Assembly (NCBI RefSeq): GCF_000621745.1
Contig: NZ_JHXK01000022.1
Span: 62,001-126,000, forward strand
Reading direction: 5' to 3'
Length of the DNA: 64,000 nt
Origin: Clostridium beijerinckii HUN142
GTDB taxonomy: Bacteria > Bacillota > Clostridia > Clostridiales > Clostridiaceae
Notes under the pieces: generated by a model
The model's database searches: none
Told to the model about the DNA's origin: nothing
The model's input: only the letters and a program-made list of their open reading frames with translations
Made by a program: the position numbers and the translations under genes
Shown: in pieces, positions 55,203 through 63,438 of the stretch
How positions within the stretch are numbered: the first letter of the stretch is position 1
Layout: each line of letters opens with the position of its first letter

Positions 55203-56489
55203 TTAGTTTCCTACTCTACATTTGATTTTGTTTATCGCATTTTTTCCACTTAATAAGCTTTGATCACTCCAAAGATAATCCCATTGACCAAATCTACCAG
55301 CACAATAAATTTGATTTTTCTCATAGAAATCTATTATATAATCCCTATTTTTTATGGTATCTCTATAAAAGATCACATTTGTATAATCTAAACTTCTAAT
55401 ATCAGAAAGTATTACACTATTTCTTGAAGCAATTTTAGCTTTCTCAATGAAGTCATAGATATTATTAATTATTTTTTCATTTGAGCATTTTAATGGTTTG
55501 GTTTTGCAACTGTATATTTCAAATTGAATTGTACTATATCCTGGTTTAATATTATTTAACGATTTTTTGCCTGGCAAATATGCTCTTGCTGGAAGTATAT
55601 CTTCATCATAAATATAAAACCAAATATCATCAAAATTTAATTCTCCTTCAATAACTAATGAAACTAAAATTGCCGAAGTTGCTCTTAAATCTTCAGCTCT
55701 ACTTTTTATATCTTTACTAATATCTTTCGTAATAGACGTTAGTTCAGTAAGAGGTATAGTGCTAACTAAAAATTCATAATCAACCTTATCTCCATTATTA
55801 AATTCAATTGTTTTATTTTTCAAATCTAATGAAATAGCTTCCGCATTAAATACAATATTACACTTATTAATCATTGGTTTTAAAAACTCTTTATATCCTC
55901 CGGTAATTGGATATCTCATTTCTTTTGCATAATACGTATTTGGCGTATCATCAGTAAGTGCACCATAAATAACCTCTTCAAGACTTGGAGTATATACCCT
56001 ATTTTTAATCCATGATATATCCATATTCTCAGCATTTTCACACCAATACTTTCTAGTATATTTTAAGAAAAAATTATCTGTTATATATTCTCCATATTTA
56101 CTATATAGCCAATTTTTATAATTCATATCTTCAGTATTTACCTTATTTTTATCACAAAAACTCACTATTGCTTTAACCTTTTCTTCAATAGGAAGGCTAA
56201 AGAGATTATTTTGTATCGGATGTTTAAACCACCTATAATTGCTAATATTTTTAGGGTGTGGTTCAAAAGATCTATGCGGAACTTTATCAAAAATATACCT
56301 AACTTCGCTATCTCTAGTAAAAGATAAATGAATGCCTTTATCAAAAATAAAATCATCAAGCTGGAAGTTATCGCATATGCCTCCATAGGAATTATCTTTT
56401 TCATATATAATAGTTTGATTACTTTCATCATAGTAATTTGCTGCAATTCCTGTTATACCAGCTCCTAATATTACTATACTTTTATCCAT
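55203..56489 (-). CDS. FAD-dependent UGM/protoporphyrinogen-oxidase-like protein
   Basis: A 428-residue flavoprotein. The N terminus has the Rossmann dinucleotide motif ILGAGITGIAA (about 6-16) and the second Gly-rich EKDNSYGGIC segment. The rest has the amine-oxidase/UDP-galactopyranose-mutase layout (FDKGIHLSF, RYPITGGYKEF, STIPLTEL). In a sugar cluster, the role could be a mutase or oxidoreductase on a nucleotide- or lipid-linked sugar. It follows rfbH by one base. The exact reaction is not known. Confidence 0.65.
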   Translation of the reverse strand: MDKSIVILGAGITGIAANYYDESNQTIIYEKDNSYGGICDNFQLDDFIFDKGIHLSFTRDSEVRYIFDKVPHRSFEPHPKNISNYRWFKHPIQNNLFSLPIEEKVKAIVSFCDKNKVNTEDMNYKNWLYSKYGEYITDNFFLKYTRKYWCENAENMDISWIKNRVYTPSLEEVIYGALTDDTPNTYYAKEMRYPITGGYKEFLKPMINKCNIVFNAEAISLDLKNKTIEFNNGDKVDYEFLVSTIPLTELTSITKDISKDIKSRAEDLRATSAILVSLVIEGELNFDDIWFYIYDEDILPARAYLPGKKSLNNIKPGYSTIQFEIYSCKTKPLKCSNEKIINNIYDFIEKAKIASRNSVILSDIRSLDYTNVIFYRDTIKNRDYIIDFYEKNQIYCAGRFGQWDYLWSDQSLLSGKNAINKIKCRVGN

Positions 56490-56490
56490 T

Positions 56491-57843
56491 TTAAATCTTT
56501 AATCCTGTGGCTATATTTTTAAAGAAGTCTTCTATAGTACTAATCATATAGTCCATCATTTCAGTGGTAATTCCAGGATAAACACCAATAAAAAATGTTG
56601 ATGAAAGTACTTGAGTGGAATTGCTTAATTCTCCTACGATTTTATGATTAATGTTTTTATATGCTGGTTGATTTAATATATTTCCTGCAAATAGCATTCT
56701 TGTTTCAATACCTCTTGATTCTAGAAAACGAACAAAATCTCGTCTTGTAAAGCCAACATTATCTCGTACTGTTATTGGAAATGAAAACCAAGCTGGATCA
56801 GCTTTTTTATATGATCTAGGAAGAATAACTTTATCTTCATATTTTTTTAAGCAATTATATAGTTTCTTGAAATTTTCTTTTCGCTTTTGAATAAAAACTG
56901 GTAATTTTTCTAACTGTTTTATTCCCATTGCACATTGAATATCTAGTGGCTTTAAATTATATCCAATATTAGTATAAATATATTTATGGTCATAACCTTC
57001 CGGCATGTTTCCGAATTTGAAATCAAATCTATGATTGCAGGCCCCATTTGGATTTTTTTCATCTTGTTGACAATAACATGCCCTTCCCCAATCTCTAATT
57101 GAAAGAGCTATTCTACTAAGCTCTGGATTATTTGTGCATATTGCGCCACCTTCACCCATAGTGATATGATGAGCAGCATAGAAGCTATAAGTTGAAAAAT
57201 CCCCAAAAGTGCCACAAAATCCTCCATCATAGGTTGATCCTAATGCATCACAAGTATCTTCTATAATATATAATTTATTCTTTTCTGCAATTTCCATTAT
57301 TGCATCCATATCAGCAGGATTTCCTAATGTATGAGCGAATATTATTGCTCTTGTCTTATCCGTTATTGCTTGCTCAATTAATTTTGGATCTATATTATAC
57401 GTCCCTTGTTCCACATCAACAAACACAGGTTTAAGATTGTTTTGTATTAAGGGATTTAATGTTGTTGGAAATGTAACTGCTGTAGTAATTACTTCATCAC
57501 CGTCATTTAAGGGATTAATGAGTTGCCTAGAGCATAAACTTGACACGGCAATTAAATTTGCAGACGAACCCGAATTAGTTACCAAGCAATTTTTTATTCC
57601 TAGAAAGTTTTTAAATGCATCGGTGAATTCTATACTCTTTCTACCTAATGTCAGCCAAAAATCAAGAGCAGAATCTACAACTGCTACCATTTCATTTTCA
57701 TCAAATACTCTTCCTGAATAATGAATTTTAGTCTTCCCTTCAATAAAATTTTCAGATTCTTTTCTTACCCTATATATATCTTTAACTTTATCTAGAACTT
57801 CCTTGCGTATTGAATTTTCATCCTGTATAAAAATTTCACTCAT
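56491..57843 (-). CDS. rfbH: CDP-4-keto-6-deoxyglucose-3-dehydratase RfbH (E1)
   Basis: A PMP and 2Fe-2S enzyme that removes the C3 hydroxyl of CDP-4-keto-6-deoxyglucose on the way to 3,6-dideoxyhexoses. The 450 residues show the sugar-aminotransferase fold with His in place of the PLP Lys (SFYAAHHITMGEGG), as known for E1. The iron-sulfur Cys are in RACYCQQ and GACNHRF. Its electron partner (RfbI/E3-type reductase) is not in the window. GAGGGAT precedes the ATG. It sits with rfbG and rfbF upstream in the same direction. Confidence 0.9.
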   Translation of the reverse strand: MSEIFIQDENSIRKEVLDKVKDIYRVRKESENFIEGKTKIHYSGRVFDENEMVAVVDSALDFWLTLGRKSIEFTDAFKNFLGIKNCLVTNSGSSANLIAVSSLCSRQLINPLNDGDEVITTAVTFPTTLNPLIQNNLKPVFVDVEQGTYNIDPKLIEQAITDKTRAIIFAHTLGNPADMDAIMEIAEKNKLYIIEDTCDALGSTYDGGFCGTFGDFSTYSFYAAHHITMGEGGAICTNNPELSRIALSIRDWGRACYCQQDEKNPNGACNHRFDFKFGNMPEGYDHKYIYTNIGYNLKPLDIQCAMGIKQLEKLPVFIQKRKENFKKLYNCLKKYEDKVILPRSYKKADPAWFSFPITVRDNVGFTRRDFVRFLESRGIETRMLFAGNILNQPAYKNINHKIVGELSNSTQVLSSTFFIGVYPGITTEMMDYMISTIEDFFKNIATGLKI

Positions 57844-57846
57844 ATT

Positions 57847-58296
57847 TTATCTATCCCTCACATTCCAATCATATTTAATGAAAGATTTCCATGGATCCAT
57901 TCTTAACATCTCATCATCCTTATGATTTACTGTTATTAAATCTGCTACTATAGCATACTCATCACCAACAGTTCTAAATCCATTCCATACTCCAGCTGGA
58001 ATCTGAACTAAGCAATAATTTTCTGTCCCCATATATATTTCCATAAGCTCGTTGGTAGTACTTGAATTTTCTCTAGAATCGTACAATACAAGTTTTATCA
58101 TTCCTTTGATTACTGCATAGTTAAGAACCGCTTTTTTATGCAGATGCCAGCCTTTAACAACGTTTGGGTATATTGTAGAAAAATATATTTCTCCAAACCC
58201 TTTAAAATCCTCATCAGTACTCTCTTGCATTTTTAAAATAGTTCCTCTATCGTCAGGTATTTTATTTAATTTTTTTATAACTACTCCATCTATCAA
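57847..58296 (-). CDS. RmlC-like cupin sugar epimerase
   Basis: A 149-residue cupin of the dTDP-4-dehydrorhamnose 3,5-epimerase superfamily, shorter than true RmlC (about 180). KGWHLHKKAVLNYAVIKGMIKLVLYD gives the catalytic His and strand pattern, followed by IPAGVWNGF. It could epimerise a keto-sugar of the CDP or dTDP branch. The start is TTG at 58296 with AGGAGC upstream. It lies three bases before rfbH on the same strand, so it is co-transcribed. Confidence 0.75.
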   Translation of the reverse strand: MIDGVVIKKLNKIPDDRGTILKMQESTDEDFKGFGEIYFSTIYPNVVKGWHLHKKAVLNYAVIKGMIKLVLYDSRENSSTTNELMEIYMGTENYCLVQIPAGVWNGFRTVGDEYAIVADLITVNHKDDEMLRMDPWKSFIKYDWNVRDR

Positions 58297-58416
58297 ATTG
58301 TGACGCTCCTAAAACAAACTTTATTATAATATATGTAATATATGCCTTATATGTTAAACTATATACAGTTTTCTACATATAATGCTATAAAATGATTTAA
58401 TTAGGAGATGCATCAA

Positions 58417-58602
58417 ATGGACAAAGTGAGATGTTTAGTTGTTTCTGATTTCACCGCTATTGGCGGTATTATTATAAAGGCAGGAACTATATGTGAAGTG
58501 TTAAATGATGGGGAAGAATTTATATGGATAAATCCTTATATAAAAGAAGCAGATGAAGAAATTCCTATTCCAATTTTAAAATCTCATGTTAGATTTCTAT
58601 AA
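58417..58602 (+). CDS. Small hypothetical protein inside the glycan cluster, 61 aa
   Basis: A 61-residue, beta-rich, acidic protein (KVRCLVVSDFTAIGG, then EFIWINPYIKEADEE) that looks like a small barrel. Not recognised. The ATG at 58417 is chosen because TTAGGAG is about 9 bases before it; an in-frame ATG at 58408 sits directly against that site. It is the only plus-strand gene in this part and splits the minus-strand cluster in two. Confidence 0.55.
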   Translation: MDKVRCLVVSDFTAIGGIIIKAGTICEVLNDGEEFIWINPYIKEADEEIPIPILKSHVRFL

Positions 58603-58610
58603 CAATTAAT

Positions 58611-58640
58611 AAGGTGGTAATTTACCACCTTGTAAGTTTT
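58611..58640. terminator. Terminator in the middle of the glycan cluster
   Basis: A 9-bp or longer stem (58611-58619 with 58623-58631), followed on the plus strand by GTAAGTTTTTT. It ends the 61-aa gene and could also end the minus-strand unit from rfbF to the glycosyltransferase. Confidence 0.7.
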
Positions 58641-58647
58641 TTATGGA

Positions 58648-59376
58648 TTATTCACCTATATATTCAGATATTATTTTGTTTACAACTTCTATATCTTCAG
58701 AAGCATCATCTACCTGAGTGAACCAATTATTAAAGCTTGTAATTGTATTTTTACCATGAACATGCCATAAATAATTTCTCTTTTCTATAAATTCATGTGG
58801 AACTCTAATAGCTATATACTGTTCATTATCAATATCTGTAAAATCCGGGTTGTATATTTTGTCTTTTAAATAGTCTTGTGTTTTATAAATAAAAGTATAA
58901 AATGTTACAACCTTACAAAAACATTTACCTATTGACTTATTTATTGAATCATAAATATATCCACTTCTATTAATTAAGGACACAGTTCCTGGCTTTGGAT
59001 TATAGTCATATAATTGTTGTATAAATGTTTTATGATAAGCATCATCTGAATCTAACCTTACAAAATAGACATATTCATAGTCTTTCAAATATTCTTTTAT
59101 TTCGTCACTATACTTAGACTTCATAACAAAATGGACATTACTTGGAAGAGGATCATACTTATTCAGCGCTGACTTTATCAGCTCATCAGTAGCATCTTCA
59201 TAGCAAAGAAAGAAGTTAAACTCCTGATTAGTTTGTAACTTTAAACTTCTGAGTGTAAATTCTTGGAATACTTTAATTCTATAATTTATCCATTCTTTAG
59301 TATAGCGATCTCGCCCATTTTGTATATATGGTTTAACATTAAACATACTAGTTATTATCACAGTTTTATTTTTCAT
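58648..59376 (-). CDS. Putative rhamnosyltransferase-like glycosyltransferase (paralogue)
   Basis: A 242-residue glycosyltransferase clearly related to the one at 54.4 kb: same length, same segments (FTLRSLKLQTNQEF, YVYFVRLDSDDAYHKTF, LWHVHGKNTITS). DxD-like residues are in RLDSDD. The ATG at 59376 is chosen because GGAG is 6 bases upstream; an in-frame GTG at 59388 lies inside the end of the SDR gene. Two relatives in one cluster suggest two different linkages or acceptors. Confidence 0.72.
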   Translation of the reverse strand: MKNKTVIITSMFNVKPYIQNGRDRYTKEWINYRIKVFQEFTLRSLKLQTNQEFNFFLCYEDATDELIKSALNKYDPLPSNVHFVMKSKYSDEIKEYLKDYEYVYFVRLDSDDAYHKTFIQQLYDYNPKPGTVSLINRSGYIYDSINKSIGKCFCKVVTFYTFIYKTQDYLKDKIYNPDFTDIDNEQYIAIRVPHEFIEKRNYLWHVHGKNTITSFNNWFTQVDDASEDIEVVNKIISEYIGE

Positions 59377-59377
59377 T

Positions 59378-60328
59378 TTACACTCCACTCTCTATAAATT
59401 GTTCAAATGTTTCTTTTATCTCATCCTTAATGTTACAATTAGGCTTATACCCAATTGATTTTATTTTGGATATATCAAATACATAATCCATTTCTTCATT
59501 TAATTGATTAAGTTGTTGGTTGTGGATTATTTCAATATTTTTACCTTTTAAAAGTTCTTCCCCAACGCTTTTTACGATTTCTGCAATTTCATTTATAGAA
59601 TAATTTCTCTCTCCACCTATATTAAATACACTATATCTTTGTTTTTGTTTCTTTATGATAATATCCATTGCATTACACAAATCTTTGATAGACAAAAAAT
59701 TTCTTGTCTGATTTCCCGATGAATTTATTACGATATTACTACTTTTAAAAGCTTGCGATATGAAGTTATTTGGCACAATACTCCATCGTTCAATTTCTTT
59801 AAAAAGTGGTCCCGTACAAAGATTTGCAAGCCTTATAGAAGTCCCAACCATATCGTAATTATTTGAATAACGTTTTGTAAGTAGTTCTCCAAAGTAATGA
59901 GTCATTCCATACAAAGTTGATGCTTCGATATTGCTTTTTTCGTTTATTGTTCCCGCAAGGCTTGAACTTCCATATACATGAAATGTTGAAACGTAGATAA
60001 ATCTTCTTATTCCTAATCTAGTACATATATTGAGTATATTCTCAGTGCCATACGTGTTGATTTCAATGGACTCCTTAGGCAATTTTTTACACTTCACCTC
60101 ATTAGCTGCTGCACAATGTATGACACAATCATACTTATTTCCACTTAATTTTGAAAGTAGTTTTTCATCAGTTATATCGGCGATTACTACATTAAAATTT
60201 TTAACCCACTCAGCCATATACACCGGAATTTTTCTTCCAATAATTGTTACTTTGTTTCCTTTTAAAGAGAGATATTCTGCACAATAACTTCCTAAATATC
60301 CAAATCCGCCTGTAATTAAAATATTCAT
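59378..60328 (-). CDS. SDR-family nucleotide-sugar epimerase/reductase with altered catalytic motif
   Basis: A 316-residue extended SDR. The NAD(P) motif is TGGFGYLG (about 6-13), and YVSTFHVYG gives the usual Ser. The catalytic Tyr140 is present, but the Lys of the YxxxK motif is replaced by His144 (YGMTH). Position after rfbG suggests a CDP-paratose/abequose synthase or related 4-ketoreductase or epimerase. The substitution may reduce or change activity. Start ATG with AGGCAGGG upstream. Confidence 0.7.
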   Translation of the reverse strand: MNILITGGFGYLGSYCAEYLSLKGNKVTIIGRKIPVYMAEWVKNFNVVIADITDEKLLSKLSGNKYDCVIHCAAANEVKCKKLPKESIEINTYGTENILNICTRLGIRRFIYVSTFHVYGSSSLAGTINEKSNIEASTLYGMTHYFGELLTKRYSNNYDMVGTSIRLANLCTGPLFKEIERWSIVPNNFISQAFKSSNIVINSSGNQTRNFLSIKDLCNAMDIIIKKQKQRYSVFNIGGERNYSINEIAEIVKSVGEELLKGKNIEIIHNQQLNQLNEEMDYVFDISKIKSIGYKPNCNIKDEIKETFEQFIESGV

Positions 60329-60343
60329 ATTATTACCCTGCCT

Positions 60344-61435
60344 CTACTCAAAACTTTTGTCCTCTATAGTTTCTATCTGTTTCATGCATAGCTCATAAAT
60401 ATCGCTATTTTTATAGCCTTTATACCATTCAACAGTCATCTTAAGTGCTTCATCTATGCTTAATATAGGCTTCCACTTGATATATTTCTTAGCTTTCGTG
60501 CAATCAATACTTAATAGCTCTGCTTCATGGGGACCGCTCCCTTGAGAAATTATAAAATCACCCTCGCCCCAAAGCTTTATTGTTCTAGAAACAATATCTT
60601 TAACTGTTAAAATATCATTTGAATTTGGTCCAAAGTTCCAGGCTCCAATAAATTCAGATTCATGTGAAATCAAATGATTACCTAGCATCAGATATCCTCT
60701 TAACGGTTCTAAAACGTGCTGCCAAGGCCTTATTGCAACTGGATTTCTTATTACTATGGGAACTCTATTTTGCAATGATCTTATTATATCCGGAATAATT
60801 CTATCCTTGCTCCAATCTCCTCCGCCAATTACATTTCCAGCCCTTACAGTTGCAATAAATTTCCCATGATCTTTGCATTCATTAGGATTGAAAAAGCAAT
60901 TTATATATGATCCAGTAACAAGCTCTGCACAAGCTTTACTACAGCTATACGGATCATATCCCCCGAGTCTATCAGTTTCTTTATATCCCCATATCTGATT
61001 TATATTTTCATAGCATTTATCTGAAGTTATGATAATCCCAGCTTGGACACTTTTGCTTTTTCGTATACATTCAAGTATATTTATAGTTCCCTTTATATTA
61101 ATATCAAAAGTTTCTACTGGCATTTCATAAGATAATCTTACTAATGGTTGTGCGGCGAGATGAAATACAACTTCAGGCTCATATTTATTAAATATATTTT
61201 CCATTTCATCTAAATTTCTAATATCATTACGTAGGTCAACTATTTTATTACTTAATTTAGCTAATACAAAATTATCATATTTTGTATATGGGTCTTTAGA
61301 TACTCCAATTACACTAGCTCCAGCTTTTAGTAACCACATACATAGCCACGATCCCTTAAAGCCAGTATGTCCTGTTACTAGTACTTTTTTACCTTTGTAT
61401 TTATCAAGATTTAATCTTTTGTCTTCTACTCCCAT
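60344..61435 (-). CDS. rfbG: CDP-glucose 4,6-dehydratase RfbG
   Basis: Makes CDP-4-keto-6-deoxyglucose from CDP-glucose, an extended SDR of about 363 residues. The NAD motif is VTGHTGFKGSWL, the catalytic set TSDKCYEN and YSCSK (Tyr and Lys intact), with LAAQPLVR and GGGDW typical of RfbG. The ATG at 61435 overlaps the end of rfbF by 10 bases; a GTG at 61444 is a possible earlier start. Co-transcribed with rfbF. Confidence 0.9.
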   Translation of the reverse strand: MGVEDKRLNLDKYKGKKVLVTGHTGFKGSWLCMWLLKAGASVIGVSKDPYTKYDNFVLAKLSNKIVDLRNDIRNLDEMENIFNKYEPEVVFHLAAQPLVRLSYEMPVETFDINIKGTINILECIRKSKSVQAGIIITSDKCYENINQIWGYKETDRLGGYDPYSCSKACAELVTGSYINCFFNPNECKDHGKFIATVRAGNVIGGGDWSKDRIIPDIIRSLQNRVPIVIRNPVAIRPWQHVLEPLRGYLMLGNHLISHESEFIGAWNFGPNSNDILTVKDIVSRTIKLWGEGDFIISQGSGPHEAELLSIDCTKAKKYIKWKPILSIDEALKMTVEWYKGYKNSDIYELCMKQIETIEDKSFE

Positions 61436-62199
61436 ATCTTCCACTTACCTTCTCCCGTATTATATAGATTATTTATATCTTCTACATCTTTGGCTGTGTC
61501 TACAGCTTTCCAAAAACCGTAATGATTAAACACTGATACTTGCCTATCTTTAACGAGACTTCTTAAAGGTTCTTGCTCAAACATACAGTCTTCATTAGGA
61601 ATATAGTCTAGAGCCTTTTTATTAATAACCATATATCCACCGTTAATTATTGTATCCTTGATTGGTTTTTCTTCAAAATTTTCTACTATTCCATTATTAG
61701 TTTTTAATTCGCCAAAAGTTGATACAGGATTAATTCCTGTTAAAGTTACATACGTACCTTTATTTTTATGATACTCAAGTAAATCGTTTATATTAACATC
61801 GCTTAATCCGTCGCCGTATGTCATAAAAAATTCTTCGCCTTCAATATAATCGCTAACCCTCTTTAGTCTTGTTGCTGTTTTCGCTTCCAGTCCAGTATCA
61901 ACAAGGGTTATAGACCATTTTTCTTTTTCTCCATCCAAATATTTTATTTTATAATCATCATCACACATTGTTATTGTGAAATTTCTATTAAGAATAAGCA
62001 TATTAGCAAAGTACTGTTTAATTAATTCTCCTTTATATCCAAGACATAAAATAAAATGATCATAGCCGTAATGGTAATAAGTCTTCATTATATGCCATAT
62101 AATAGGTCTATCTCCTACTGTTACAAGAGGCTTAGGAATTCTTTCACTGTATTCTCTCATCCTCATTCCTTTTCCACCACATAATATTACAACATCCAT
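61426..62199 (-). CDS. rfbF: Glucose-1-phosphate cytidylyltransferase RfbF
   Basis: Makes CDP-glucose from CTP and glucose-1-P, the entry step for dideoxyhexoses. The 257 residues have the nucleotidyltransferase start LCGGKGMRMREYSERIPKPLV, FMTYGDGLSDV and GGYMVINKKALDYI. GAGGTG precedes the ATG. First gene of the rfbF-rfbG-SDR-glycosyltransferase unit; rfbH, normally the next step, lies further on beyond the 61-aa gene. Confidence 0.92.
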   Translation of the reverse strand: MDVVILCGGKGMRMREYSERIPKPLVTVGDRPIIWHIMKTYYHYGYDHFILCLGYKGELIKQYFANMLILNRNFTITMCDDDYKIKYLDGEKEKWSITLVDTGLEAKTATRLKRVSDYIEGEEFFMTYGDGLSDVNINDLLEYHKNKGTYVTLTGINPVSTFGELKTNNGIVENFEEKPIKDTIINGGYMVINKKALDYIPNEDCMFEQEPLRSLVKDRQVSVFNHYGFWKAVDTAKDVEDINNLYNTGEGKWKIWE

Positions 62200-62312
62200 A
62201 TCTTTAGCACCTCATTTTCTATTCGTAGTATTTTATAATATGATTCAATTACTTCTTATGTTACTTTATAAACACGAATTTGCTCTATTGCATAACATAC
62301 TATTAAAAAAAT

Positions 62313-62341
62313 AAAAAAGCATCATAATAATGCTTTTTTAG
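62313..62341. terminator. Terminator after rmlB
   Basis: A 10-bp stem (62313-62322 with 62330-62339) with A and T runs, separating the dTDP-sugar genes from rfbF on the minus strand. Confidence 0.75.
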
Positions 62342-62386
62342 ATTAAATATAAATTTAGGCAATTCTTAAAAAGAAATTGGATTATA

Positions 62387-63436
62387 CTACTTATACATGT
62401 TTTTATAATATTTTTGGTAATCACCAGAGGTTACATTTTTCATCCATTCTTTGTTATCTAAATACCATTTAATTGTTTTTTTAATCCCAACTTCAAAAGT
62501 AGTTTCTGGATACCACCCTAGCTCCTTTTTTATTTTATCTGGTGCTATCCCATATCTCCTATCATGTCCTTTTCTATCCTCAACATATTTTATTAAGCTT
62601 TCGCTTACATTTTTATCTACATTTTCATTAATATAAGAAATAACTGTTTTTACAATCTGTATATTAGTTCTTTCGTTATGACCACCAATATTATATATCT
62701 CTCCTATCCTGCCATCATTAATTACCATATCAATAGCTTTCACATGATCTTCTACAAAAAGCCAGTCTCTTATATTCATTCCATCTCCATAGACAGGAAG
62801 TTTCTTATGATTTAAACAATTATTTATTAATAACGGAATTAACTTTTCTGGAAATTGAAAAGGTCCATAATTATTTGAGCATCTTGTTATATTTATTGGC
62901 ATTTTGTACGTATCATAATAAGCCTTAACTATTAAATCTGCCCCCGCCTTGCTTGAAGAATATGGACTATGAGGATCTAATGGACTTGTTTCCTTAAAAA
63001 ATCCTTTAGAGCCTAACGAGCCATAAACTTCATCTGTTGATACTTGAAGAAATTTAACGCCTTCTTCAAATCCTTGATCATTTTCCCAAGCATTTTTTGC
63101 ACAATTGAGGATATTAACAGTACCAAGTATATTTGTTTTCGCAAACACTTCAGGTTCTTTTATACTTCTATCAACATGGGATTCTGCTGCAAAATGGACA
63201 ACATAATTTATATGATATTTCTTAAAAAGTATTGCAACTAATTCTTTATCACAAATATCTCCTTGAACAAATTCATATCTTTTATCATTCTCTATTGATT
63301 TAAGATTTTCTAAATTCCCTGCATAAGTTAACTTATCTAAATTTATTATATTAATATCTTCGTATTTATTTAGCATATATAAAATAAAATTTGACCCTAT
63401 AAATCCAGCGCCACCTGTAACTAAATAAGTTTTCAT
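62387..63436 (-). CDS. rfbB: dTDP-glucose 4,6-dehydratase RmlB (RfbB)
   Basis: Second step of dTDP-rhamnose synthesis, 349 residues. The NAD motif is VTGGAGFIGSNF (about 5-16), STDEVYG follows, and the catalytic Tyr-Lys is in YSSSKAGAD; RCSNNYGPFQFPEKLIP is a strong RmlB signature. AAAGGAG precedes the ATG. It is two bases downstream of rmlD on the same strand. Confidence 0.95.
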   Translation of the reverse strand: MKTYLVTGGAGFIGSNFILYMLNKYEDINIINLDKLTYAGNLENLKSIENDKRYEFVQGDICDKELVAILFKKYHINYVVHFAAESHVDRSIKEPEVFAKTNILGTVNILNCAKNAWENDQGFEEGVKFLQVSTDEVYGSLGSKGFFKETSPLDPHSPYSSSKAGADLIVKAYYDTYKMPINITRCSNNYGPFQFPEKLIPLLINNCLNHKKLPVYGDGMNIRDWLFVEDHVKAIDMVINDGRIGEIYNIGGHNERTNIQIVKTVISYINENVDKNVSESLIKYVEDRKGHDRRYGIAPDKIKKELGWYPETTFEVGIKKTIKWYLDNKEWMKNVTSGDYQKYYKNMYK

Positions 63437-63438
63437 GA

